Positions 25,044 through 34,044 are shown, counted from the first letter of the stretch. The stretch is 38,132 bases of DNA from Planctomycetota bacterium (GCA_029259935.1 JAJDEH010000449.1:1-38132), one strand, 5' to 3'. The notes: generated from the letters alone by a model not told the origin. Translations and numbers: made by a program.

Positions 25044-26408
25044 ATGGCACATCGGGGATGCTCAGGTCCCATGCCTCGGCGAGAATTTCTGCAGGTGGGA
25101 TCACTTGCGCTCGGCGGTCTTGGATTGACCGATGTGTTGGCGGGACGGGCCGCGGCAGGAAAAAACCAAGAAGATACTTCCGTCATCTTGCTGTATTGCC
25201 ATGGTGGACCGTCGCAGTTGGAAACGTACGATTTGAAACCGGATGCTCCTAGCGCTTATCGCAGCATCTTCTCTCCCATCGCGACCAATGTGCCGGGAAT
25301 GGATATTTGCGAACTCTTCCCGTTGCAAGCCAAACTGGCGGACAAGATCGCCTTGGTGCGGTCGCTGCATCACACGATGAGCAGCCATAGCGACGGCGGC
25401 ATCGAAGTGCTAACCGGCAAGACGCCGAGCCAAGCCGATCCTACTTCGACTTCGAAAAGCGAACATCCGGATTTCGGTTCCGTGGCCAGTAAGATTCGCG
25501 GCATGGACACCCGCGCGATACCGCCCTATGTCGCCGTGCCGAATCGGCTGTATATGACTCGGCCGCAATATATTGGTTCGCACCATTCGGCATTCGAAGT
25601 TGGCGATCCCTCGAACAAAAATTACAAACCACCGCAACTGAACATCGTCGCCGGTCGCGACGGCAAGAGCTTTGACGATCGCCGTACGTTGCTCAAGCAA
25701 CTCGATAGGTTGCGCGGTGATGTTGACGCGCAAGGCGATGTGCTGGCCGCGGACAAGTTTCGCGACCAGGCGTTTCGAATGCTGACCAGTCCGGAATCGG
25801 CGCGAGCCTTCGATCTGACCAAGGAAAAGGAAGACTTGCGCGATCGCTATGGGCGGAACATTTGGGGACAGGGTTGCTTGCTGGCGCGGCGTTTGGCCGA
25901 AGCGGGCGCGGCGGTCATTTCGCTGTACATCAACACGCCGAAGACCGGCCAAGAGTTCACGAACTGGGACGACCACATCATGAATGCCGGCCGCCCGGGA
26001 CACTTTGGCAAGTACATGCGCGTGCGTCTGCCCTATCTGGACCAATCGTTGTCGGCGTTGATCGAAGACATTTACAAACGCGGCCTGGACCGGCGCATCA
26101 TGGTCGTGGTGATGGGCGAGTTCGGCCGTACTCCTCGGTTGAGCGAGAACAGCCAGGGCACGGGCCGCAATCACTGGCCGCAAGCCTACACGGCGCTGGT
26201 TTCCGGCGGCGGATTGAAGATGGGCCAAGTCGTCGGCTCGACGAATTCCAAAGCCGAGCATCCGGCCGACCGTCCTTACTCGCCCCAAGACCTGCTCGCC
26301 ACGGTTTACCGTCATCTTGGCATTGATTACGGCGGGGCATTCAACGATTTTACGGGCCGCCCCATTCACATTCTGAGCCGCGGCGCGCCGATTCGCGAAC
26401 TGCTGTAG
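25044..26408 (+). CDS. DUF1501 (sulfatase-like fold) protein with Tat signal
   Basis: This 454-residue protein begins with a twin-arginine-like signal (PRREFLQVGSLALGGLGL), followed by the DUF1501 hallmarks: ILLYCHGGPSQLETYD with the HGGPSQ motif, LVRSLHHTMSSHSDGG, and MGEFGRTPRL with GRNHWPQA. The fold is related to alkaline phosphatase and sulfatase, and the enzyme is predicted to act in the periplasm. Planctomycetes usually encode it next to a large PSD1/DUF1549-DUF1553 cytochrome-like protein, but no such partner is present here. The ATG at 25044 has GAAGGG seven bases upstream; the earlier in-frame ATG at 25029 has GAGGA only three bases away and would add five residues. Substrate and role are unknown. 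Confidence 0.93.
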   Translation: MAHRGCSGPMPRREFLQVGSLALGGLGLTDVLAGRAAAGKNQEDTSVILLYCHGGPSQLETYDLKPDAPSAYRSIFSPIATNVPGMDICELFPLQAKLADKIALVRSLHHTMSSHSDGGIEVLTGKTPSQADPTSTSKSEHPDFGSVASKIRGMDTRAIPPYVAVPNRLYMTRPQYIGSHHSAFEVGDPSNKNYKPPQLNIVAGRDGKSFDDRRTLLKQLDRLRGDVDAQGDVLAADKFRDQAFRMLTSPESARAFDLTKEKEDLRDRYGRNIWGQGCLLARRLAEAGAAVISLYINTPKTGQEFTNWDDHIMNAGRPGHFGKYMRVRLPYLDQSLSALIEDIYKRGLDRRIMVVVMGEFGRTPRLSENSQGTGRNHWPQAYTALVSGGGLKMGQVVGSTNSKAEHPADRPYSPQDLLATVYRHLGIDYGGAFNDFTGRPIHILSRGAPIRELL

Positions 26409-26455
26409 CGGATCATCAGACTTTGGTTTCCGAGAGTCGGTTGCGCAACCGAAGA

Positions 26456-28630
26456 CTAAGGCGTGGCGGATCGATGCGAGGTCAATTCGGCCACGTTGAC
26501 CACTAGGGCCAGTTGTCCGCCGCCGAGTTGGGCCACGCCGCTCAGGTTATGGAGATCAGGAAACACATCCTGAAGTCCGTTGATAACGATCTTCCGTTGC
26601 CCCAGAATCTTGTCGACCAGAAGACACATTGAATTCCGCTTGGTTTCGGTAATGACGCCGACCATTGCCTGAGCTTGATCCGAGGTGGATGACGGCAAGT
26701 CGAGCAACGTGCCAAGCGACTGGGCCGCGTAAAGTTTGCCACGAACATCGACGACGTTGGTCGATCGGGCCGAGCGCAACTCGACGGGACTGAGTTCGCG
26801 AATCTCCAGCACGTCGTTCAACGGCAAGACGATTTTCTCGCCCGCCTGTTCGACCAACAGGCCATCCACGACCACCACCGCCTCGCGAACGGGAATCATC
26901 ATGCGGACCGTCGTCCCCACGCCAAGTTCGGATTGAATCGTGACGTCGGCATTGTGTTCTCGCAGATTCGATCGGACAACGTCCATCCCCACGCCGCGAC
27001 CCGAGACGTCGGAGAGTTGTTCGGCGGTGGACAACCCCGCGTGAAAGACCAACTCCACCGCTTCTTGGTCCGATAGGCTATCCGCTTGCGCTTGAGTGTA
27101 CAGTCCGTTTTCGACGGCCTTCGCTCTCAGTCGCTCGGGGTCGATGCCGCGCCCATCGTCTTGCACCGTGACGATCACGAAGGACCGGTTCGCCTCGGCC
27201 CTGAGCCACAGATTCCCGATTTCGCCGACGCCCCGCTGCAAACGCTCGGCCGGCAATTCAATGGCATGATCGACCGCATTGCGCACTATGTGGGTCAGTG
27301 GCGCATCCAAGCCTTCGAACAACGATTTGTCGACTTCCGTTTCTTCGCCCTCGATATGGACATCAATTTTCTTACCCATTTGCGACGCGAGGCTGCGAGC
27401 CAGCCGGGGGAACTTTGACAGCAATCCATGAATCGACACTCGACGAAGCGCGACCACGCTTTGCTGCAGATTTCTGGTTTGCGAACTGAGCGTCTCGTTG
27501 ATTTGCCTCGATTCTTCGATCAACGTTTCCATCTCGGCCGAGGCCAAGCGGGAATGTAGATGCTTGAATCTTTCGCAAGTGACAAACAAGCTTGCCACGT
27601 CTTCGATAAACGAGTCCAGTCGTTCCTCTTTGACCCGTATAAGGCGGCCCTTGCTGGCCGTGGGGGACGATTGCGAATTGGCGGCCGGCTCGGCGGATTC
27701 GAGTACCTCCTGGCTCGCGACGGCATCGTCGTCGACCTTCAGTTTGTTCAACGCCGGTCCCAACGAGTCCCATAACATCGCGGTCAATGTTGGATCCAAG
27801 TCAACGGGACTTTCGTCGATCGCCTTGTGATCGGCTTCCGCGGCCCACAGCGCGGCCGCTAGTTCCGTTTCCTTGTTCTCTTCACACCAAACGGCGAACT
27901 CGGCCGCGGCCGCCATGAACGCCTTGCCAAGGTCTTCGTTCAATTCGCCCCGCTCGGCGGCCAAGAATAGTTGCAGTACGGCGGCCACGCGCGGTCCGAC
28001 GTCTTGGCCTTGGCATTCCAGCTTGGCGTCGGCAAACGATGCTGGTGACGGCGTTTCCGTTTCGCCGCCAGAGCCGTCCGTGTCGTCTGCTTCTTGGTCG
28101 CCTTGGGCTAACTGCATCAGGCGGTCGGACCATTCCTTGGACTGTGGCCATTCAGACCGCCCGATTTCGTCGGCCAGTTGGCGTAGATCGTTCAGCAACT
28201 TCGTCTCGCCCGACGCGTGGGGTCGGCAGCCGGCGGCAAGCTCCGCGATTTGCGTGAGCAGATCGGTTTCGCGGGCATCGAGCTCATCCCGAACCGTTCC
28301 GTCGGCCACCTGTTGCACCATTTCGTCTAACGTGTCCAAGCCGTCGACGATCGCTCGCTGAAGGTTTTCGCTTAGGGACAGTCTTCCGTCGCGCAGTTCA
28401 TCCAGAGTGTTCTCCAACCGATGAGAGAACTCTTTGATCGCACGAAGCCGAAAGAACCCCGCATTGCCTTTGATCGTATGGACCGCGCGAAATACATGGG
28501 CAATTGGTTCGTTATTGTCGGAATTCCGGCGGAACTGCTCCAACTGGGCTGGCAGGTCTTCCAAGGATTCGATCGCTTCTTCGATGAATCCGATTAGTAA
28601 TTCATCCGTGGATCCACACGCTGTATTCAT
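26456..28630 (-). CDS. CheA-like histidine kinase (Hpt + P3 + P4 + CheW-like P5)
   Basis: This 724-residue cytoplasmic protein has an N-terminal Hpt domain with phospho-accepting His51 (RAVHTIKGNAGF). A variable acidic region at about 140-325 lacks a recognisable P2 domain. The P3 dimerisation helices follow (RVKEERLDSFIEDVASLF), then the P4 ATPase domain (HIVRNAVDHAIE as N box, DDGRGID as G1, GRGVGMDVV as G2). A CheW-like P5 domain at the end starts at about EKIVLPLNDVLEIREL. The start at ATG 28630 is chosen over GTG 28636 because AAGGG lies five bases before the ATG. No chemoreceptor, CheW, CheR, CheB or flagellar gene is in the window, so it probably serves a non-flagellar phosphorelay with the receivers encoded just upstream. 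Confidence 0.93.
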   Translation of the reverse strand: MNTACGSTDELLIGFIEEAIESLEDLPAQLEQFRRNSDNNEPIAHVFRAVHTIKGNAGFFRLRAIKEFSHRLENTLDELRDGRLSLSENLQRAIVDGLDTLDEMVQQVADGTVRDELDARETDLLTQIAELAAGCRPHASGETKLLNDLRQLADEIGRSEWPQSKEWSDRLMQLAQGDQEADDTDGSGGETETPSPASFADAKLECQGQDVGPRVAAVLQLFLAAERGELNEDLGKAFMAAAAEFAVWCEENKETELAAALWAAEADHKAIDESPVDLDPTLTAMLWDSLGPALNKLKVDDDAVASQEVLESAEPAANSQSSPTASKGRLIRVKEERLDSFIEDVASLFVTCERFKHLHSRLASAEMETLIEESRQINETLSSQTRNLQQSVVALRRVSIHGLLSKFPRLARSLASQMGKKIDVHIEGEETEVDKSLFEGLDAPLTHIVRNAVDHAIELPAERLQRGVGEIGNLWLRAEANRSFVIVTVQDDGRGIDPERLRAKAVENGLYTQAQADSLSDQEAVELVFHAGLSTAEQLSDVSGRGVGMDVVRSNLREHNADVTIQSELGVGTTVRMMIPVREAVVVVDGLLVEQAGEKIVLPLNDVLEIRELSPVELRSARSTNVVDVRGKLYAAQSLGTLLDLPSSTSDQAQAMVGVITETKRNSMCLLVDKILGQRKIVINGLQDVFPDLHNLSGVAQLGGGQLALVVNVAELTSHRSATP

Positions 28631-28678
28631 GGCCACCCTTCTCGACGACTCACGGCTTCTTTCTCAAGCTGTAGACGC

Positions 28679-29134
28679 TTATGAGGCTCCGTGCAGTGCC
28701 GTGCAACTGCGATTGGTTGAATGCTGCCGCCACTCGCTAAGAGTTCTCCACCAACGCTCGACCTTGGTGAACGAATCCTCCAACGTCGCTTTCAGTTCCG
28801 AACAATCGTTCAGGGGCTTGAAAAAACAAGCCTCCGCGCCACATCGCATGGACTCCAGCACGACGCTCATGGATACCAGGTCCGTCAGCACGATGATTTG
28901 AACGGACGCGTTCTCCTCTTTGATGGCCCTGATCAGGCTAAGCCCGTCAGCGGTCGCCAGTTTGATATTCAGGATGACGACGCGGCATTCTTGGGCGATG
29001 ACTTCGCTACAAGTTCGCGATGCGTCGGCCAAGGAAACGACTTCGTATCCTTCGTCACGAAGCTCCGACGAGATGCTGCTCAGAAATCGCTCATCCTCGT
29101 CAAGATGTAAAACTACCCGTCGGTTATTTGCCAT
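28679..29134 (-). CDS. Single-domain receiver with the phospho-acceptor Asp replaced by Asn
   Basis: This 151-residue protein is one receiver domain with a short C-terminal helix. The acidic pocket (D12-E-D-E15), the conserved Thr84 (IVLTD) and Lys106 (CFFKP) are in place. The phospho-acceptor site reads VVILNIKLATADG, with Asn56 (codon AAT) where the family has Asp. It cannot be phosphorylated in the ordinary way unless another residue substitutes, so it may be a constitutive or phosphorylation-independent regulator, or a decaying gene. It lies 48 bp before the CheA-like kinase in the same direction. No output domain is present. Confidence 0.9.
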   Translation of the reverse strand: MANNRRVVLHLDEDERFLSSISSELRDEGYEVVSLADASRTCSEVIAQECRVVILNIKLATADGLSLIRAIKEENASVQIIVLTDLVSMSVVLESMRCGAEACFFKPLNDCSELKATLEDSFTKVERWWRTLSEWRQHSTNRSCTALHGAS

Positions 29135-29237
29135 GTATCACCTCTTCTAGCTCTGCAGGTTCGTTTTGAATGAAAAGCGTTTCACTTTCGTTCGAGACGG
29201 AAGCCAACGCAGGCCAAAATAGTTGCCCCATCAGATG

Positions 29238-30128
29238 CTATGAGCGCACCGGTAATGCGTCTGGGAGCGCGGACAGTTCGCGCAACTTTTCAAGTAAATT
29301 TTCTTCGTAAACTGGCTTCATAATGTAGGCTTCACACCCCTTGCGAAATGCGTGGAAGATGTTGGCCGAATCGTCAAGCGCCGTCGTCATGAGTACTTTG
29401 GTTCCCGACAAGCAGTAGATGCCGTGGGTGTTTTCGATTTGGCGGAGTCGCTCAAGTGTTTCCAAACCGCCCATGTTTGGCATCATGATGTCCAGCAACA
29501 CGGCGTCGTAGGTCACGCCGTCTCGCAAGGCATTCGCGAAAACGTCGACGGCCTCCCGGCCGTGTTCCGCGATGCAGCAGCTTCCATGGGGTGAGAGGAT
29601 GTCCTTGAGTAACTCTCGGCAGCGCAAATCGTCATCGACAATCAAGTATCGCAAGCGATCCGAGTCTGATTTTTCGTGATCGAAATCCGAAGCGACCGAA
29701 GGAGGTGTGGTTTCGGTAACCGGCTGAAGTTTTTTCCCCAAGGCATCGCTTAACTCGACCAAGAGTTGTTGTTCGTCGATCGGTTTGGTCACATAGCTGT
29801 GACAGCCGTGGTCAACGCTGGTAACAAGTTGATTCATGTCTCCCAGCGCCGAGACCATGATCACGACGCTGCGATCCGCTCCGCGCAAGTCGTGATCGAA
29901 TTCCAGCATGCGAATGCTCTTGAGCGCTTGCTGGCCGTCCATGTCCGGCATCATCACGTCCAGCAGCACGGCGTCGAATGGATCCTGGCGCTCCAGAGCT
30001 TGCCGATAGGCTCCCACGGCGCTGGACCCGTCATTCGCCGCGACGCATTTTCCATATTGCTGCAGGATATCAACCAGTAACTCGCGGCAGCGCGCATCAT
30101 CGTCGGCAACCAGAAATTTCAAAGGCAT
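29238..30128 (-). CDS. Tandem double-receiver response regulator
   Basis: This 296-residue protein consists of two complete receiver domains, about 3-130 and 158-285, joined by a polar linker. Each has the acidic pair (A9-D-D-D and V164-D-D-D), the phospho-acceptor Asp (D57 in VLLDVMMPDMDG and D213 in VLLDIMMPNMGG) and the conserved Lys (K115 in TKP and K271 in MKP). There is no DNA-binding or enzymatic output domain, so it probably relays phosphate or binds other proteins. The two domains resemble each other closely, which suggests internal duplication. It follows the split kinase by 33 bp. Confidence 0.93.
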   Translation of the reverse strand: MPLKFLVADDDARCRELLVDILQQYGKCVAANDGSSAVGAYRQALERQDPFDAVLLDVMMPDMDGQQALKSIRMLEFDHDLRGADRSVVIMVSALGDMNQLVTSVDHGCHSYVTKPIDEQQLLVELSDALGKKLQPVTETTPPSVASDFDHEKSDSDRLRYLIVDDDLRCRELLKDILSPHGSCCIAEHGREAVDVFANALRDGVTYDAVLLDIMMPNMGGLETLERLRQIENTHGIYCLSGTKVLMTTALDDSANIFHAFRKGCEAYIMKPVYEENLLEKLRELSALPDALPVRS

Positions 30129-30161
30129 ATCTTGTACTCCGGAATTTTTTGGCAGTCGGAA

Positions 30162-31358
30162 TTAGTGAGAGATCGAGGAAACGAAAGATTTGCCATGTTC
30201 GTTGACTTGTTTTTCGTCCAGTGTGATATAGCGGCCAATCGCCGTAAGCAAAGCCGCCTGAGTGAGTGGAGTGGGGAGGTAATCGTCCATGCCAGCTTTA
30301 CAGCAACGTTCGCGGTCGCCTTGCATCGCGTGGGCGGTGACACCGATGATCGGAATGTGCTTATTGGTTCGCTGTTCGCGCAGCCGGATGTGGCGCGTTG
30401 CCTCCAACCCATCCATGTCCGGCATTTCGACGTCCATCAGCACTAGGTCGTACGAGTTGGCGTTTATCGCCGCGACCGCCTCCTTGCCGCTGGCGACGGT
30501 ATCGCAATCCAGTTCGATATCCTTCAGCAATTCCTTCACCAGCAACTGATTCAGCTTGGCATCCTCGGCATAGAGAATGCGCGGACCGCCACCGGTCGGA
30601 GGGTCTTGCGGAGAGTTCTCAGGCGGCGAACTTGGTCTTTTGACATTCATGGGACCGCGTTCCCGCGATACCGGCCTGTTGGCCAAGAGGCCCGCAGGGG
30701 ACCGAGGCGCGGCCTGCTGCTTTTCCAACTCGACCGTGAAGTGAAAAGTGCTTCCTTGGCCGACCTCGCTTTCCACGCCGATCGTTCCGCCCATCAGGTG
30801 GACCAATTTCCGGCAGATCGCCAGTCCCAAACCGGTGCCGCCGTGCCGGCGCGTGGCGGAACCGTCGGCTTGGGAAAACACCTCGAAGATGTTTTCATGA
30901 TTGTTGGCCGGAATGCCGATGCCTGAATCCGTGACTTCGAAACGCAACTGCGCCGCCCGTTCGGATTGACTTTCAAGCATGACGCGCAGCGAAACGCCTC
31001 CCTCTTCCGTGAACTTCACGGCATTGCTGAGCAGGTTATTTAGAATTTGCCGTAAGCGGCCCCCGTCTCCGCGGACGTTGCGAGGGACGTCTTCATTCAG
31101 GAGGCAATCAACGGCCAGCCCCTTGTCGCGCGCCAGCGCTTCCGCCATCTCGACCGCGCCTCGAATGAGTATTTCAAAATCGAAGCTCTCGGTGCCAAGT
31201 TCCATCTTGCCGGCTTCGATTCTCGACAGGTCCAGAATGCCGTCGATCAGCCCCAATAACTCTTGCGCCGCATCGTTGACAAACCCGACCTTTCTGTGCT
31301 GTTTTTCGGTCAGCGGTTCGTCGAGCAATCGGCGGGAAAACCCCAAAATTGCATTCAT
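30162..31358 (-). CDS. Distal part of a broken receiver-kinase-receiver protein
   Basis: This 398-codon segment continues in the same frame as the upstream receiver gene, separated from it only by one TAA at 31371-31373. It starts inside the HisKA domain (MNAILGF, the sequence that normally follows SHEIRTP). An ATPase domain follows, with N box NNLLSNAVKF at about 107-116, G1 DSGIGIP at 144-150 and G2 GGTGLGLAI at 173-181. A C-terminal receiver has phospho-acceptor D309 (VLMDVEMPDMDG). Two points suggest decay: it lacks the H-box histidine, and the receiver's invariant Lys is Thr (DDYLPTPL, codon ACT). No ribosome binding site is visible before the ATG at 31358. It may be untranslated, or made by reinitiation after the stop. 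Confidence 0.82.
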   Translation of the reverse strand: MNAILGFSRRLLDEPLTEKQHRKVGFVNDAAQELLGLIDGILDLSRIEAGKMELGTESFDFEILIRGAVEMAEALARDKGLAVDCLLNEDVPRNVRGDGGRLRQILNNLLSNAVKFTEEGGVSLRVMLESQSERAAQLRFEVTDSGIGIPANNHENIFEVFSQADGSATRRHGGTGLGLAICRKLVHLMGGTIGVESEVGQGSTFHFTVELEKQQAAPRSPAGLLANRPVSRERGPMNVKRPSSPPENSPQDPPTGGGPRILYAEDAKLNQLLVKELLKDIELDCDTVASGKEAVAAINANSYDLVLMDVEMPDMDGLEATRHIRLREQRTNKHIPIIGVTAHAMQGDRERCCKAGMDDYLPTPLTQAALLTAIGRYITLDEKQVNEHGKSFVSSISH

Positions 31359-31370
31359 CGGCGTGCGAAT

Positions 31371-31373
31371 TTA
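31371..31373 (-). other. In-frame TAA splitting a hybrid histidine kinase
   Basis: The minus strand reads ATG AGC CAC TAA ATT CGC ACG CCG ATG. Nearly all HisKA kinases have Glu after the phospho-accepting His (SHEIRTPM), so one base change, GAA to TAA, explains the break with no frameshift. The neighbouring kinase at 31993-33666 has the intact SHEIRSP. Confidence 0.9.
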
Positions 31374-31958
31374 GTGGCTCATATTTGCCAGAAATTCGCT
31401 CTTCATTTGGTTTGCCCTCTCCGCCCGTTCCTTGGCCTTCTGCATCTCCTCGGCGACCAATTTGCGGCGGTCGTTTTCTCGCACGAGCGCATCCGTGTAA
31501 CGCTTCTGGTAGTGCTGGTAACGCTGATGGGCCAACACAGCCAGAGCGTTGCGGACCCGTGGGATCAAGTCCTGGGGCGCGAGCGGCTTGTTGAGAAAGT
31601 CAGTGGCACCTAAGTCGAGTGCCCGTTGTTTGACCGCCGGATCAGTCGAGGCGGTGAGAATGATCACCGGAGTCTGAGCGGTTCGTTCGTCCTGGCGAAT
31701 CACTTCCAGAATATCGAGGCCACAGACCTCATTCATTAGAATGTCAAGCAGAATCAAGTCCGGCTGTTCCTCGACGCTCAGATTCAACGCGGCAGTCGGG
31801 TCTGTCGTGCTGATAAAGTTGCAGTAGCCGACCTCCTCCAAGTAACACTGCACGGCTTTGACGCAGATCGACTCGTCGTCCACGATCATGATCTTCGCGT
31901 TCTTGATCACGCCTTGAGAAAAGACCTGCGTCTCGTCGTTTCTTTCCAACTCGCTCAT
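31371..31958 (-). CDS. Proximal part of a broken receiver-kinase-receiver protein
   Basis: This 195-residue product has an intact receiver domain (about 20-140) with acidic pair D27-D28, phospho-acceptor D72 (LILLDILMNE), T102 region (ILTAS) and K124 (LNKP). A coiled-coil helix follows (about 145-185, KERAERANQMKSEFLA), and the product ends at the H-box with His195 as its last residue (NMSH, then stop). It therefore retains the kinase's phospho-accepting His but not the rest of the HisKA hairpin or the ATPase domain. The ATG at 31958 (MSELERNDET) is preferred to the upstream TTG at 32027, which would overlap the end of the preceding kinase. It follows that kinase by 34 bp. As made, it may still work as a receiver. 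Confidence 0.85.
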   Translation of the reverse strand: MSELERNDETQVFSQGVIKNAKIMIVDDESICVKAVQCYLEEVGYCNFISTTDPTAALNLSVEEQPDLILLDILMNEVCGLDILEVIRQDERTAQTPVIILTASTDPAVKQRALDLGATDFLNKPLAPQDLIPRVRNALAVLAHQRYQHYQKRYTDALVRENDRRKLVAEEMQKAKERAERANQMKSEFLANMSH

Positions 31959-31992
31959 GATATTTGTGTCTCGTGATTGGTTACGGGGATAG

Positions 31993-33666
31993 TCAATGCA
32001 GTGGATCGACTTTGATCCTGCCCGCAAGCTGATTGATTTCCCTCAGCCATTGATCGATCTCTTGACGGCTGGAAGCCTTTGCCGCCTGTTCAAGTTGGGC
32101 GGCAGGCTCTGTAAATGCCGCGAAGCCAGCCGTGCCTCCAGAGCCCTTGAGCCAATGGGCCAGCGCGCCTAGCGACTTGAGATCCTGGTTGTCGGACGCA
32201 TCGCGCATCGCAGTCAGATTCTTCGTCAAGTGTTCAACAAATTCCGACGCGATTTCCCGGAAAACAGGTTTCTCCATCGGCAAACTGGAGACAATTGGCT
32301 CGCCCTGTTGGGACGCTGGCGGCGTTTTTTGGGGAGAGTCTTCGGGCGTTGCTGGCCGCTGTATCGCCTCGGCCACGGTTTCCAGAAGACGTTGCGACTC
32401 GATCGGTTTGGTAAGGTACCCCGAACATCCAGCGGACCTGCACTTTTCCTCGTCGCCCTTCATTGCGTGGGCCGTGAGGGCGATGATTGGCAAGCTGACA
32501 CCCTGCTCGCGCAGTCTGCGTGTTGCGGTGTAGCCGTCCATGACCGGCATTTGCATGTCCATGAGAATCAGATCAAACGAGCCATCGGCGGCAACGGCCT
32601 CGACCGCGAGCTTCCCGTTTTCGACCGACGTAACCTCCGCCCCGGCTTCATCCAAAATTACGTTGATCAACTTGCGGTTCGTGATGCCGTCTTCGACGAG
32701 TAGGATCTTGGCACCGGTCAGACTTTGAGATGTTGGCGATGCCGGCGAAGCGTCGGCCATGGTTTCTGGCGGGACATTGACGAGTTGCAATCCGTCCGGC
32801 CCGCCGATTTCCAGCGTGGCGGTGAACGTACTACCGCGACCGTATTCGCTGGCGACCGACAAGCTCCCGCCCAAGTCCTCGGCGATCTTTCGACTGATCG
32901 CCAAACCCAGGCCGGTTCCACCAAAACGCCGCGTTACCGATGAATCCGCCTGCGCAAATGGGTCGAAGATGTGGTCCAGCTTCTTTGACGCGATTCCAAT
33001 CCCCGTATCAATGACATCAATGGCCAGCAGCGGGGGTTGCGCCGAACCCAAGACCCGGCTGACGATCCTGACGCTTCCCGACTGAGTGAACTTGATCGCG
33101 TTTCCGACCAGGTTCATCAGTAGCTGACGTAAGCGAGCGGGATCGGTAAGGATCGTTTCGGGAAGCCCGCCGGCAGGCTTGAATTCGAGAATCAGGCCCT
33201 TCTTTTCGGCCGGGATACGCAGCACCGAGGCAACATCGCGAATGATGTTCGCCGGCGAGCATCGGATTAGCTCGGTGTCCATCTGCCCGGCCTCGATCTT
33301 CGATAGATCCAAGATATCGTTGATCAGATCCGAAAGATGCCGGCAACTCGTGTGGATCGTGTTCAAATAATCCATTCGAGTGGCGTGGTCGCCCTTGTCG
33401 CATCCGTTCAACAACAGTTCAGTAAAGCCCAGAATGCCGTTCAGCGGTGATCGAATTTCGTGGCTCATGTTGGCCAAAAACTCAGACTTGGCCCGGTCGG
33501 CAGCCTCGGCTCGTTCCTTGGCGGCCTCCAACTCCTTGGAAGCCTTACGCTCCCGATGGAGCATTTCTTGAAGCAATTGGCTCCCCGCCTGCGCGGGGGT
33601 TACCCACGGCGTCGCGGTCGCCGCCTGGCTGTCTTCGGCCCCATCGCCGCCAATGCCGTCACTCAT
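31993..33666 (-). CDS. Hybrid histidine kinase (HisKA-HATPase-receiver-Hpt)
   Basis: This 557-residue protein has no membrane segment or recognisable sensor domain. A short N-terminal region ends in a coiled-coil ([20 protein letters not shown]). HisKA follows with phospho-accepting His69 ([12 protein letters not shown]), then the ATPase domain (N box NLVGNAIKF at about 185, G1 DTGIGIA at 220, G2 GGTGLGLAI at 249). A receiver comes next with D370 ([13 protein letters not shown]) and K420 (YLTKP), and last an Hpt domain with His504 ([13 protein letters not shown]). All sites for a His-Asp-His relay within one chain are present. It is the first gene of the signalling cluster and probably feeds phosphate to the downstream receivers. 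Input must come from an interacting protein or a cytoplasmic signal (inference). Confidence 0.95.
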   Translation of the reverse strand: MSDGIGGDGAEDSQAATATPWVTPAQAGSQLLQEMLHRERKASKELEAAKERAEAADRAKSEFLANMSHEIRSPLNGILGFTELLLNGCDKGDHATRMDYLNTIHTSCRHLSDLINDILDLSKIEAGQMDTELIRCSPANIIRDVASVLRIPAEKKGLILEFKPAGGLPETILTDPARLRQLLMNLVGNAIKFTQSGSVRIVSRVLGSAQPPLLAIDVIDTGIGIASKKLDHIFDPFAQADSSVTRRFGGTGLGLAISRKIAEDLGGSLSVASEYGRGSTFTATLEIGGPDGLQLVNVPPETMADASPASPTSQSLTGAKILLVEDGITNRKLINVILDEAGAEVTSVENGKLAVEAVAADGSFDLILMDMQMPVMDGYTATRRLREQGVSLPIIALTAHAMKGDEEKCRSAGCSGYLTKPIESQRLLETVAEAIQRPATPEDSPQKTPPASQQGEPIVSSLPMEKPVFREIASEFVEHLTKNLTAMRDASDNQDLKSLGALAHWLKGSGGTAGFAAFTEPAAQLEQAAKASSRQEIDQWLREINQLAGRIKVDPLH

Positions 33667-34044
33667 TTATCAATCAACCTGAATTAGAAGTGCGTCTGCC
33701 CCACTGCGGAAACCCGCAAAACGTTGCGAAACGTCGCAACGTCGCGGACGTTTCTTACCCCCTTTGGGCTAAAGGTGTGAGTGTATATGGCTTACGGCGA
33801 CAAACTTCGCAAACTAGGAAAACCCTTGCCCAGTAGTTCAAACTGATTTTTCCCCGGCCGAGTGATCGCATCCGCACACTAACATTCAGCATGTTTAAGA
33901 TGGCGAGCGGCGACTTGATTATCAAAACACAGGAGTCTGTAGCGACCGTTTTTCCCCTGCTGGCTGAGCGAAGAGTTGAGTTTGCGAAGACCGGTTTGCA
34001 GCGATGGTGTCGATGATAACTCCGAGGGCTCGCCGAGAATCCGA
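33667..34044. other. Intergenic region upstream of the signalling cluster
   Basis: This 378 bp stretch has no credible gene. It should hold the promoter of the phosphorelay genes, which read leftwards. Its main structured element is the inverted repeat at 33721-33742, listed separately. The AT-rich part near 33835-33950 has no clear promoter hexamers. Confidence 0.45.
33721..33742. promoter_or_regulatory. Perfect 8-bp inverted repeat, candidate operator
   Basis: ACGTTGCG and CGCAACGT flank a 6 bp spacer (AAACGT), 55 bp before the hybrid kinase start. The symmetry and promoter-proximal position suit a dimeric regulator's binding site. It could instead be an RNA hairpin in the leader, which would have an 8 bp stem. 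Confidence 0.45.
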
